A DNA stretch of 64,000 bases from Argopecten irradians (lineage: Eukaryota > Mollusca > Bivalvia > Pectinida > Pectinidae): assembly GCF_041381155.1 (NCBI RefSeq), contig NC_091144.1:20283544-20347543 (forward strand). Direction: 5' to 3'. Position 1 is the first letter of the stretch. Every line of letters starts with the position of its first letter. The notes beneath the pieces were generated by a model. It did not search any database. It saw only the letters and a program-made list of their open reading frames with translations, and had not been told where the DNA came from. This document shows positions 25,659 through 37,100 of this stretch, in pieces. A program made the translations under genes and the position numbers.

Positions 25659-28600
25659 AGCCGCATGATCCGTATCTTTCAGGGTCTGTAAAAAAAAAAT
25701 GACAAGATATGGTGTAATAGCCCTAAAAAGTTATGAACTTTCCCCAAATTACAAGTCTAGAAAGTTAAGAGGTCCAAAGATATAAATATACAAAATTTTA
25801 CTTTAGACTTACGCGCGGTCCGACAGAAAGTCAAAAGTTAACGCCTCCAAAGCTTAGAAATGCTACTTTGCGCATGTCCGGAAATAAAAGTTGTTAACCG
25901 CAATGGAGCGAGCTTTGAAGTGAAAGCTCGCCGGCTTAGAATCAACTGCTGATTCGAAGTGAATAAGGAAATTATTTAAACTAAAAAATGTTCTGAATTG
26001 CTGAGAATGTTATATGGAAACGAATTCGAGCTATGACAACAACTATGAATTGTGAATGATCTACAAAAACCACATAAACTGACTTCTCTTCGTCTCTATA
26101 AGGTGAGTGGGGCCCCGAAGGGGTAACAGTTATATTCTGTAAGCGTTTGTTCGCTCTTTGGAATTGGTACCATAGTAAAATAGAGATTAGAAATCAGGAA
26201 AAGTGTTGATAAATTGGGGAACATATAACAGATTTAATCTTGGATTACAACAGAAACATTAATAGAGTCATATTATACGTGTTTCCTTAAAAGATGATCG
26301 CATTCTTCAGTGTTATACATGTACGATATACATGTAGCTACTGTTACAGGCTTGCAGCGTCAGGAGTGTGATATCTTTTCCGATATCTATTTGTGTATTG
26401 ATGTATATCAGTAATATATATCCTTTTATTGTACGCTATGGATATTACTGTATTAAAGAAGCCACTTTCAAACTTACTTCATCAGTGCTCGTGTGTATAA
26501 GATTGTATTTTTTTTAGACTTACAGTCACTTAGTCACGTACTCGTTATCCTATCTGCTGGTCTTAATTATATAAAATTCACACCAATACATCATAAGTGG
26601 TTTAAGTAAAGAATAGTAATTGACTTTTTAAAATATGTATTATATATTATGTCCAATATATTTAGGCTACATAAATTCTGGCACTAATTAGTACCATTAT
26701 TCTTCACATGAAAATGCCTAGACCTCTGTAATTCAAGAAATGACTAACTTAGTATCTAGTGAGGTTTGATTTTGATAAACGTGTTCAAAAAATGTGTAAT
26801 TGTTATAAGTTTGTGTTTGACAGAAAACAATTGGAACTAGTTTGATTTACATGTAGGCTTACACTGAAAGAATATGTACATGCATGTATACAGTATTTAT
26901 CTATGTACATAACTGACATTTACTCCACATTTTCTTTATAGAATATATGGGACCTTCAACCAGATGACAGAAGTGCAAGTTGTGATGGCAGCTCGCCCAA
27001 AAATAAAAGGGAAAAACAACAACTACATGTATCTCTAAGATCAAAACTGACAGTAAAAAATAAAGTCTGTTTGTAATGTACCCATTATGAACCAGAAAGA
27101 AATTACTTTCAAGAAGGAAGGACAGAACAAACCTAGCATAATTCTTTACTATTATCACCAGGATATTTTCAAATTATTCATTTCTTCTTCACACAAATGA
27201 AAAAAGGAATAGTAATGATTATTGCATGTTTACACCCCTTGTGTGTATAACTTTTGAATAATTTATATGGGACAAGGATCCGGATGTAATTTTAATTTAT
27301 GAACAATAAACCAATTAAAATAATATATGTCATATGTCTGAGTTGTTTAATTATGTAGTGTTCATTTCAGAAATGTTCAAATACAGAAAATAAATAGCAA
27401 ACAAGACTGGAGCTAGATCAAAGGTTATTTGGGTCAAAAGTCAGTGTCAAATCTCAAGATATTGGCTCTATAGATATATACTTATATCCCTATGTGTAAT
27501 AAAAAAATCTTGTTGTGTAATACACAGATTGCACATATATATAAGAATATCCATATATCTGTAGAGACAATACCCTGTGATGCATGTTGTTAAATTGCAT
27601 TATTCATTTTTGACTATTTTAAGTTGCAAAGTTTTGATTGATTTAGAAAGGAATAGACTGACAATAACTTCTAATTAGTCCAGGTCAATCAAGGTCTACA
27701 TGTACAAGCTCTTAGCAACTTCACATAATTAGTGTTTGGAGCAAGATCACACTAAAGGAATAAGGATTGCTTGAATATATAAAGATAAACTAACAAAATA
27801 CAACTAATAAAGTTAGATTTTCCACCAGGTTAGACTATATACATACTAAAAAATGAATTTTACTGCAATTACTCTGATGACATGATAATCACATGCTATG
27901 GTCAGCTTATTTGCTACTGGATGGTAGTTTGAACTCCAGTCATTTTTCTATTGACTTAAAATTCAATGCACAATACATGTATGTGTACATGACACTATAC
28001 AATGCATATGAATGTGCTATTTGTGCATGAATATGATTGTATAAGAAACACCTAGGTCTTTTATTATGCATGTTTCTGATTCATTTGATTCAGAGGCAAA
28101 TTCACAGCTGGACATCATATTATATGGTAGCTATATGGTTCATTGCAAATTGGCAATCTATCATGTACATGTACATCACAAATTTAGCTAAGGGAGCCGT
28201 CTTCATTATCTACACAGAAAATATAATATATACATAATTACATGTTAGACATTCAGAACTTTTAACACACATTAAAAAAACCTTATTGCAACCTCAACCC
28301 CATTCTTCCTTTTATTTTTTTTTTAAATTTTCTGTAATCCTTGAAATCATATAACCAATTGTTTATAGTTTCACCAGAAATTTATCATCATGTTTTTTAA
28401 CGAACATGGAGCTTTTCCAACATAAATATCAGAAATATACATAAAATAACATGTATTAAGTTTTATACTCGTTAATGGCGGTACATGGTGATTATTTAAC
28501 TATAAGATATGTATGTATACATGTATACACATATGACATTGAACAAAAATGCATATTATGTCAAGTTTGCTCTCCGTGCTTATTTTACTTGATTTATTAT

Positions 28601-29286
28601 TATATTTCATTTGGACCTTTATAAAACAAGTTATATGGTTATCCAAAGCAAGTCAAATATCGTCTGAGATATTTATTTTAAAAAATATCACCAGAGATTT
28701 ACATGTAGAAAACCATTTTCGTCTCTATATAGTACGATGTGTCTTGTCTATTTTCATTATTTATATATCTGGTACATTTTTGTACAATTTATTATCTTGT
28801 CTAGAACGTTGTATGGTATCGCAACACGTATTTTATACGAAGTTTTAATACCGTTCCCACAAAAATCCCTCCGGTGGCCCCCGGAAATTAGGCAAAGCAT
28901 AGTCAACCGATTGCCGTATTGTAAACACTCAAAATGACCGAATGGAAGTATTGTTTAGACGACGTTAATGTATATATATTGTTCTGAGGGACTCTTTAAC
29001 TTCATCACATAACAAAACATTCACTTGTTCATGATAAGTAACAAGTTCTTCCGTAGAAGTTCCTGCGAACATGAACGACACACTTTTGACTGGGCACGCC
29101 ATTTCGTTTGGTCTGGAAAGTCACGTGATCGTCTACGATTGAAAATGCATTTTAATCATTAATTTCTTTTGAACTCGGGACTTTTTGGGTGTGTAATTAG
29201 GGGAAAGTTGATAACTTTTTATAATATATGTACCCTAATTTTCTTTTGTTGATTTACGGACCCTGAAAGATACGGATTATGCGGCT
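25659..29286. mobile_element. 3.6 kb TTAA-target element, AGCCGCATGATCC termini
   Basis: TTAA at 25655-25658 and 29287-29290 flanks inverted ends AGCCGCATGATCCGTATCTT and AAGATACGGATTATGCGGCT. Subterminal inverse matches (TGAACTTTCCCC vs GGGGAAAGTTGA) extend the symmetry to ~100 bp. The interior is AT-rich. The only open frames are short (26901-27158 minus, 28037-28237, 28549-28848) and look like chance frames. I find no transposase, so it is probably non-autonomous. Confidence 0.8.
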
Positions 29287-29322
29287 TTAAAGTATGTAAT
29301 GCTTTCCTATGGCGAACGTTAA

Positions 29323-29680
29323 AGATGCTCCACCGCCGACAGAGCATAAATGATATTCATCTTTTGAAAATAATTGGTGTTAAATCATGTAGATAAATGT
29401 TTAATTAGCACAAAAAATAATAATATAAAATAATGTGTTTTGCCTTTTGTGCATGCGCAATCAGTACTTCATTCCATATAGGGTATAGTGCCACGGATTT
29501 TTTTCGGGATGCAATTAATTATTTTTCAGGTTTTTAACTTGAAATAAAATTAGAAGCTCAAACTTTTTTATTGTGGTAATGGTGCAAAGTAAGTAACTTT
29601 TGTAACTAAAGAAAAATACTGAATCGTCTGCTCCTGTTTTTGATAGAGAAAAAACAGCATTAGTTAGAGGTGGATCATCT
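29323..29680. mobile_element. TTAA-target MITE 'AGATGCTCC', copy 3 (inserted in the outer MITE)
   Basis: TTAA at 29319-29322 and 29681-29684 flanks AGATGCTCCACCGCCGACAG at the left and a variant right end (AGAGGTGGATCATCT). Orientation is opposite to copies 1 and 2. From 29730 to 30780 I see only AT-rich DNA. Confidence 0.85.
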
Positions 29681-30779
29681 TTAAGTTAAGAGATTCCTTA
29701 TATTAAGGAATGTTCATGAAACTGGGCCCTGGTAGGTAAAGTTGTGTTTCGAGTTTAGTTAAACGTATTTTATTGAAACAAAAGGATTGGGCACAAGTTA
29801 TTTCAACTTAAATCAAGCCCTCTCCAACAATATCACAAATATCCGGATTCAAAATTTGAAGATGGCAGACTGAAAAATGTTGTTCAGAAACGAAATCTCA
29901 TGCATACTCGAAATCACTATAAACATAGGATAAACGTAGTAGTTTTAAACATACAATTTACATTTCCTTTTTTTCTTACATACTCCATGAGTGAGAGAGA
30001 GAGAGTATTTCGAGTTTTTTTAACATAAGCGTGCATACATATTTTCTTACAGCTTCCCAGATACGCAGTTCCTTTTTTGAGACTAAGGAGATAAATAAAT
30101 ACATGTAATTGTAAATAAATGAATTATAAATGTTCAGGTGTTGAGTGAAAACATTTTCTTTAAAACGAACGGAAGTGTACTATATAGTATTTTTGTTTTG
30201 AAATTCGTAGCGGATCACTTGCTGAAGCAAATGAAATGATGGGTAGTGGATATTTTTTTAGCCAATTTTATTCATTCTTTATGGGTTTTTTTGATAGCAA
30301 TTTTAACTACTAGTGACTTACAAAGTGTTAAGGGTTAGCCGGAATTTCGTTAGTAAAATTGCTGTTCATCACCAGAGAATTGAGGAACTCGCTTGGTAAT
30401 TTGTCTATTTTCAATGATTTAGATACCATCACAAATTTATAAATTTATCCAACAATATATAAAACATAGATATGTATCAATGGACACAATATCTCTTTCA
30501 CACAAGTGACTTTGAAGTTGTCAGATTATCGGTTAAAACTATGTAGTTACTTGCTTTGTTTTGAAATTGGCGCTGTATAGTCGCTTGTTATAAAGAAGAA
30601 ATATATTCATTGTTAAAATACTGTGAAACAGAATAATTAAATACACTGCCAATTTTAACCTTTTATCAACTTTATTTCACGTAGAATTTTAACAAAATCA
30701 TTTCCATGTTTTCAAGTCTAACGTTATTTCACGTCTATTAAATTTAAACTTAATTTGTTTTACATCGATTACGAAACAA

Positions 30780-30945
30780 GTTATACACCTTATGCAAATC
30801 ACTCTCGATGGCCTGGATGTAAGCGCGCGAGGGATCTTAGTGTGGGAGGAAACCAGAGTGCCCGGAGAAAACCCAAGTGATCGGGCAAGTGACTGTTAAC
30901 CTTTTCACGTCCGTGCCCGGGGATCGAACCCCGGCCGGCTAGGTG
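30780..30945 (-). mobile_element. SINE-like module with B-box and conserved Cys/Gly-rich DNA motif
   Basis: On the minus strand GGGGTTCGATCCCCGGGCAC (a tRNA-type B-box region) is followed ~55 bp later by GGTTTTCTCCGGGCACTCTG and GGTTTCCTCCCACA, words recurrent in invertebrate SINEs. The A-box end is not clear, so this may be a truncated copy joined to the repeat that starts at 30946. Confidence 0.55.
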
Positions 30946-31505
30946 AAAGGCACGAAGGGCACGAAGTGCGAAGCACTTCTAAGGTAACAGATACCTGAAA
31001 ATATAAGAAAAAAACACAATCTTCAAAATTCAATGCTACATACTGACAGTTTCAGTTTGCGGCCGCCATTTTTTTTCATACATATTGGAAGGTTGTGCGT
31101 TGCTCCAGTACTGCGCTCCCCAGTAAATATATATTTAACTAATGCAAATGCATAACAGGGGTAATTAAACATTTTTTTTATTATTTTTTTAAAATAATAA
31201 TTATAACACTTTGAAAATTAAAAGCTATAGAATGCAGTCAAAATATCCACCAAGACGAAGATGAGCACAAGGAATCATGACGTTACATTACGTCAACAAA
31301 TGGCGCGAAATCATAGGATTCGCATGGACACAGAGAAATCCGAATCTTTGAGTTCATTTCTTTGAGTTTATGATAGACAATTATTACATCATATACTTCT
31401 ATAGTTTAAAGTGTGTTCTTTTATTTCTAAAGTATGTCTTCTACTATGTCGTGCATGATTCATATTAAAACATCTGGCTGCGCCCTTAAGGCCTTGCCTT
31501 CAGTC
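30946..31505 (+). repeat. Dispersed ~550-bp repeat
   Basis: Starts GGCACGAAGGGCACGAAGTG, contains GTTTGCGGCCGCCATTTT, AACTAATGCAAATGCATAAC and AGACGAAGATGAGCACAAGG, and ends GCGCCCTTAAGGCCTTGCCT. A second + copy is at 55771-56290 and an inverted partial copy at 25190-25395. The 31580-32040 stretch has no feature I recognise. Confidence 0.75.
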
Positions 31506-32044
31506 ATATTATATTTTATACGGATTCATTTCCACTAGAATTATTGAATATATCCACTACACGTAGCGCGACTGTTTTAAATATTCATAATCGCCAAACC
31601 GCAACACAGCCCTGTTGAGTTTCCTGGCTCTTGTCACAGCTGTCGGTCTCAGATGACGTCACGAATCTACGGCCACCTGGTGATATCAGGGGCGATAAGC
31701 GATGCGATCGTTCTAGACAAGGGTCGTTGTGGACCGAAGTTCGTTTTAAGCACATTTTATTGAAATTACGTCGAATTCTATACAACATATATTTTTTGTT
31801 GGAAATCATAAAGTGCATAAAAATAAACAAATATCAACACAAAAGTAGCATATTTAAAATCTGTTTTATCACCTTTACAAGTACAACATATGAACTATTG
31901 TAATTATAACGTCACATGTAGTTTTGACGTCATGATTTATAACTATGACGTCGCATGTTTGTCTCAGTGGACGGAAACGTCACATCCGAGCCTGATTTCT
32001 ACTTTTCTAAAGTGTTGCTTATATTTCTAATAATTCAATTTTGC

Positions 32045-32363
32045 TTGTTACGAGCATTTTCATTGGCTTAAAAATTTACTTTATCAGCCCATAAAAGAAA
32101 AAATGGCGTCGCCGTTTATAACGTTGCTTCTGATTGGCTAAGATGACGGCGTAATGATTTCATTGACAAAAGAGTCCCAAAATGATTTTTGAATATTGAA
32201 GAGATTATCTTTAGTAAATTGAATTATAGGGATTAATTTGAATAGATTTTTTATGTTATGGAGATATAACACAAAAATCTTAGTGTACTCTCATCATAAA
32301 CCGCTACGCGGTTTATTTAGAGTACACTCAGATTTTTGTGTTATATCTCCATAACATAAAAAA
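32045..32363 (+). repeat. Dispersed repeat ending in a 45-bp foldback
   Basis: 32095-32275 matches 47910-48095 in the same orientation (AAATGGCGTCGCCGTTT..., 'tattgaagagat', TTTAGTAAATTGAAT). At the right, arms 32247-32291 and 32319-32363 form an inverted repeat with one mismatch, and an inner stem ATAAACCGC/GCGGTTTAT lies in the loop. A terminal piece of the AGATGCTCC MITE follows at 32365-32388, then TTAA. Confidence 0.75.
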
Positions 32364-32414
32364 TATGCTCTGTCGGCGGTGGAGCATCTTTAATTAATAA
32401 AAGTTATGTGTTAA

Positions 32415-32633
32415 AAAGAATCTAAGATACACTCGTGACTTTGTGATATGAAATTTATCAAACTCGGCTCGGGCAGTATTCCATCCCTCGACAATACTAT
32501 GAGGCAATAGTGCCCTCTCAACCAGACCATACAATGTAATAGATAAATGGCTTTCACCTAAAGGCTCGTGGCATATCAAATTATTGAACTCGTTTGATAA
32601 ATTTCATATCACAAAGCCACTCATATAAGATGT
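32415..32633. mobile_element. MITE with ~50-bp inverted ends
   Basis: Inverted ends share TTTGTGATATGAAATTTATC, then AAACTCG-type sequence. Total about 220 bp, non-coding. From 32640 to 34137 there is no gene; a G-rich tract with four G runs is at 33372-33394. Confidence 0.75.
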
Positions 32634-34137
32634 TCTATGTATTTTCGTTTAAATAAAATTATAAGTATGATAATACATTTTATAGTGTATTTTAGTAGTT
32701 TGGTGGCAAGGGAAGTAACTCTAAAATATACTCAAGACGAATACTTGTAAGAGTTGTTTCCCGTGACACCCCGTTTAGGATATTATACAACGGTATGATG
32801 ATATTGCTTAGCAATTTTTAAATGTTCTGTAGGAAGCCATTTTATAATTTATGGGCTACCAACAGGTCTAATCCGTAAACAAACAATAATAAAAAGCGGG
32901 GTTCTTTAGAGAGATAGCCAAGTCAAAAAATAGGGGGAAAAAAAAAAGAAAATATCATGTATACATGGCAATTTTGATAAGCTCGAGACCGCCATATAAT
33001 CTTTACTGGTAACCAGTGCCCATTATTCTCTCTGACTTTTGACATCACAGCAGTTCATCTTTGTTGTGAATGTTCATTCAATGACACTCTAAGACATTAG
33101 TTTATGGAAAATAATCTAGCTGAACTCGGCCCTGCTAAGAGCATGTACAGGAGCTCCCTTCATCAATGTCGCTGTCATAAGAATTCCATCGGAATTCCCG
33201 CGAAGTTACATACGCGATACATTTTAATGCAAGAATTAAATATATATATATATATATAATTTCAATGAATGTTCCTGATTTTCGCGGTTTTTCGTTTAGC
33301 GCTCACTGTACTTATTCTCATCTTTTTTGTCTTGTTTTTGCATGTATTCAATATCTCGTACGTAGTGTAACGGGGGAAGAGGGTGGGGTGGGGTAAAACT
33401 TGATGATGACACATATGACTCTTAAGCCAAAATATGCCACAATAATTACGATTATGAGTTGACATGGGATGTCATTTTTGTGATATTTTTGTCACTCTTG
33501 GTGCCGAAAAAAAACAACAAATTATTTGGTGGCACGATGGATCAATCGGGTTATTTGGCTAAAATAATAAATAATTAGGGGAACTAGCAACACTAATATG
33601 TGTGTAATGAAAATAACATTTTAATGTAACATGCAGTCACAAATAATCATAAAAAATTTAAGTTAAAATCTCAGATTCAGATTCTGATTCTTTTATTTCC
33701 TTGTTTTTAACACATCGGAGAGTTGACATAAACATATACAATATAACAATGCAGACAGTGCTGGACAAACATATAACTACATTTTGCATAGCAAAACAGG
33801 TACATTGTATGATTAATTATGTATATATACCATTTCATAAGACATAAGATCAATGATTTATAATGCACATTTCAAAACAGTTATGAGAAAACGTGTATCT
33901 GTTATCCTCAAAACACGATCCGTCTGGTCACGTTTAAAATAATCAGCTTACGACAGGTTGTAAACTGTCCGAGCTTTTGTCCGGGCGTTAACTAGCCGTG
34001 ACGTAGCATTGACCACATGTATAGGTAATTAAGTAGTATGGATGTGAACACAGAAATGGCCTTTTAACACTAACGTGGCCTTTTATAACTACGACCGGTC
34101 ACGTAATACTTGCTTGGACATTGTCCAAACAAACAAA

Positions 34138-37100
34138 ATGGCGACCCAGATATGGTGGTTGTTGCTGGCCATTATCTTTGACATTTTTAGTCGTAAGTAT
34201 ATTTCAGTTTACTTTCGTTTTAGTGTTTATTGATATCTAAAGAATTTTGATCAACCACATGGTTTGTCTCATATTTGTATGTTTCCTGTCGTAATACACT
34301 GTTAATATAAATGTATTAAATTCGTATATAAAGCTAACTCACTGTTTATATACATGTATGTACACATGCATTAATGACATTTAATTTCTCTCACTGCATT
34401 CAATACTGAAATTACAAATGTATACACATTATTTATAAAACAAACTTATAGCAAGTGTCATTTATGTCATTTAATATACATGTACATGTATATATAAGAA
34501 TTGTTTATTAATGACCCATGCGAATTTGTTTAAGTATTTTTCCTCCTTAGACAGATTTCTAACAGTATAATCAATAAATTTTAGCTGGCACATAAAATAT
34601 ACGTTTAAAATGATGAATCAGAAATCTATTTGTTCGTGTATAAAAGTATTCTATTTAGGTCTCTAACAACTTTGACTTCCATTCCCATTGACCTACGAAA
34701 TACACTTATGATATTTTTACACTGACAGCGAAGTAGATATAAGTGTACTTGCACAACATAAACAATATATTTTCTGCAAATTTCAAGAATAATAATTATT
34801 AATGATCTTACTATTTAAATACCCATCAATCAATCATTTAAATTAGGTAAATATTTGAATGTCAAATGTATGTTAATTGAATGAATACATGAGAACATTT
34901 TTTGTTAATTGTGACGACTATGGATTATTGTTTTCATGTACATGTAAATAATATTTTTCTCAGTTTGCGAGAGTACAAATAACATAAATTGAAAACATCA
35001 TTGTCAAACAAGTAAAAACTGACATGCAAAGTGAGAATTTCAGTAAGTTGCAATTTTCAGATGAGGAATTAATATACAATGCCGTTCAGTCATTATATGT
35101 TACAAATTATCTCCGGCGGGTACATTTAGGTATCCGTTGACACGTCATTTTGTGGCCGGTCAAGTTATAGACATTGACACAGTATGACCTTGACACAGTA
35201 CGACCTTGACACAGTATGACATATATATATATATATATATATAACGAGAAAAAATGTATATAGAGTCTATGATCTAACACCGTTTCTCTGGTTTGTTTAA
35301 AGTAACCATGACGGACGTGTGTTGCTATGGCTACCAATATTATATGTCTTTGGTTTGGTTATTACCTAAATACATTTGTGATGCTACATGTATGTTGCAG
35401 CACCGCCGATGTCCTCAGCCGAGGATTCCTCATTACGTGTTTCGGCCCCTTACTCGGTACACTCCCAGGGTGGGGGTCCACAGTGATGATCAGTCACTGC
35501 GCGTCGGTGGTGGGTGTCCAGCTATACTGGTGTCCTTCTACATCCACACCCAGCATGAAGATCGTTCTACTGCTGCCTTAGCTATCCTCTGTACTGCTTT
35601 CCTTCCTGTCCGACAACCCTAATGCACATAGCATTCTCCACACAGACAGTGCAGGGAGCCTCTATATCCAACCTCAACAGGGTAGTTTCATGTATGCCAG
35701 TCATGCTCCCTGCATTCTGTCAGCATTGTTTTGTACACTTTGTCCTCTTCCTTTCACGTGCTTCACTGCACTTTTCCTCCCATGGGAATCTCAGTTTGAT
35801 AATGACGATTATCTTTGTTCCTGGTTACCATAGAACCATATCCGGTCTGAGGTTGGTGGGAACAATAATCAGAAAAAATAATCTCTGGTTGAGATCTACT
35901 TCCAACCTTCAGTCCCCTGCTTTCACAAACCTAATCTGCGTATGCTTGGACCTCAGCATCCTCGATACTCTAGGGGTTCCTATCACTTACGATCTCTACA
36001 CCCCTGGACGATCTCATAGTGAAATTGAAGGCAGCTCAGCGGAAAACATTTGACCAATCACAGAATAGCAAAGATTTCCTTTGAAGACTACAGAGAGAGC
36101 GACGCCTAACATCAAAGCCACACAGTCAACCACAGTGTACCGTTATACACCTCTTTTGATGTACATCAAATGACTAAATTACCTGTTCTATTCTGTTGCC
36201 TCCAGTTTTACTATGAGATTGTCCAGGGATGTAGATATCATAAGTGATCGGAACCTCTGGACGGGGCCTTGGATGACTGGACCTGACGTTCTTTCTCCAA
36301 AACATCAGCCAACTCCTTTAGGACTTGGTTATGGTGCAATGCATATCTCCGTGTGATAAGGCCACAGTCTGGTGTTTCTGCAAGGTCCAATATATGGAAA
36401 TTTGCTGGTGTTGGTAGCACATCATACACAGATCGGAGGGAAAACTACAGTTGGAATCGCGGGTACTTCCAGATTTCTGTCTAGGATAGAACACGTGATT
36501 CTGTGTTCCACCTTGTCCAGGCCCCTGAACACCCAGTTCTATTGCTTTGGTCTGTCTTCTTTCTTCTTCTACTTCTTATCTCCTTCTGTACCAATGATCT
36601 TCTCTCTGTGACATCAGCTTTCTTCCAGAGAGTATGTTTTGATGTTCCTAAGTCCTGCCTCTCCACTGCGGCTGTTCCCACAATATCTTTGTGTCGCACA
36701 CCGGCTCTCCCTTTTTACAATAACCAAGGCGGACGTGTGTTGCTATGGCTACCATTATTATATTTCTCTGATTCGTTTACAATAACCAAGGCGGACGTGT
36801 GTTGCTATGGCTATCGTTATCATATTTTTTTATGATTCGTTTATAGTAACAAAGGCGGACGTGTGTTGGTATGGCTACCATTATCATATTTCTCTTGTTT
36901 GTTTACAGTAAATAAGGCGGACGTGTGTTGCTATGGCTATCGTTATCATATTTTTTATGATTCGTTTAGAGTAACAAAGGCGGACGTGTGTTGGTATGGC
37001 TACCATTATCATATTTCTCTTGTTTGTTTACAGTAAATAAGGCGGACGTGTGTTGCTATTGCTATCATTATTATATTTCTCTGTTAACAGTAACTAAGGC

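Larger units (their letters stand above)
25552..29728. mobile_element. Outer MITE split by two later insertions
   Basis: Left piece 25552-25658 (CACTGGACCCATTTTCATGA...) and right pieces 29287-29322 and 29681-29728 (..TTCATGAAACTGGGCCC) together match the intact MITE at 21941-22133. The first gap holds a 3.6 kb TTAA element and the second an AGATGCTCC MITE; see those entries. Confidence 0.8.

Noticed and set aside
35293-36053. Plus-strand frames of 109 and 143 codons in gene B intron 1
   Set aside because: The recognisable protein signal in this stretch is on the minus strand (LINE remnant); the plus frames are its shadow plus a MITE.
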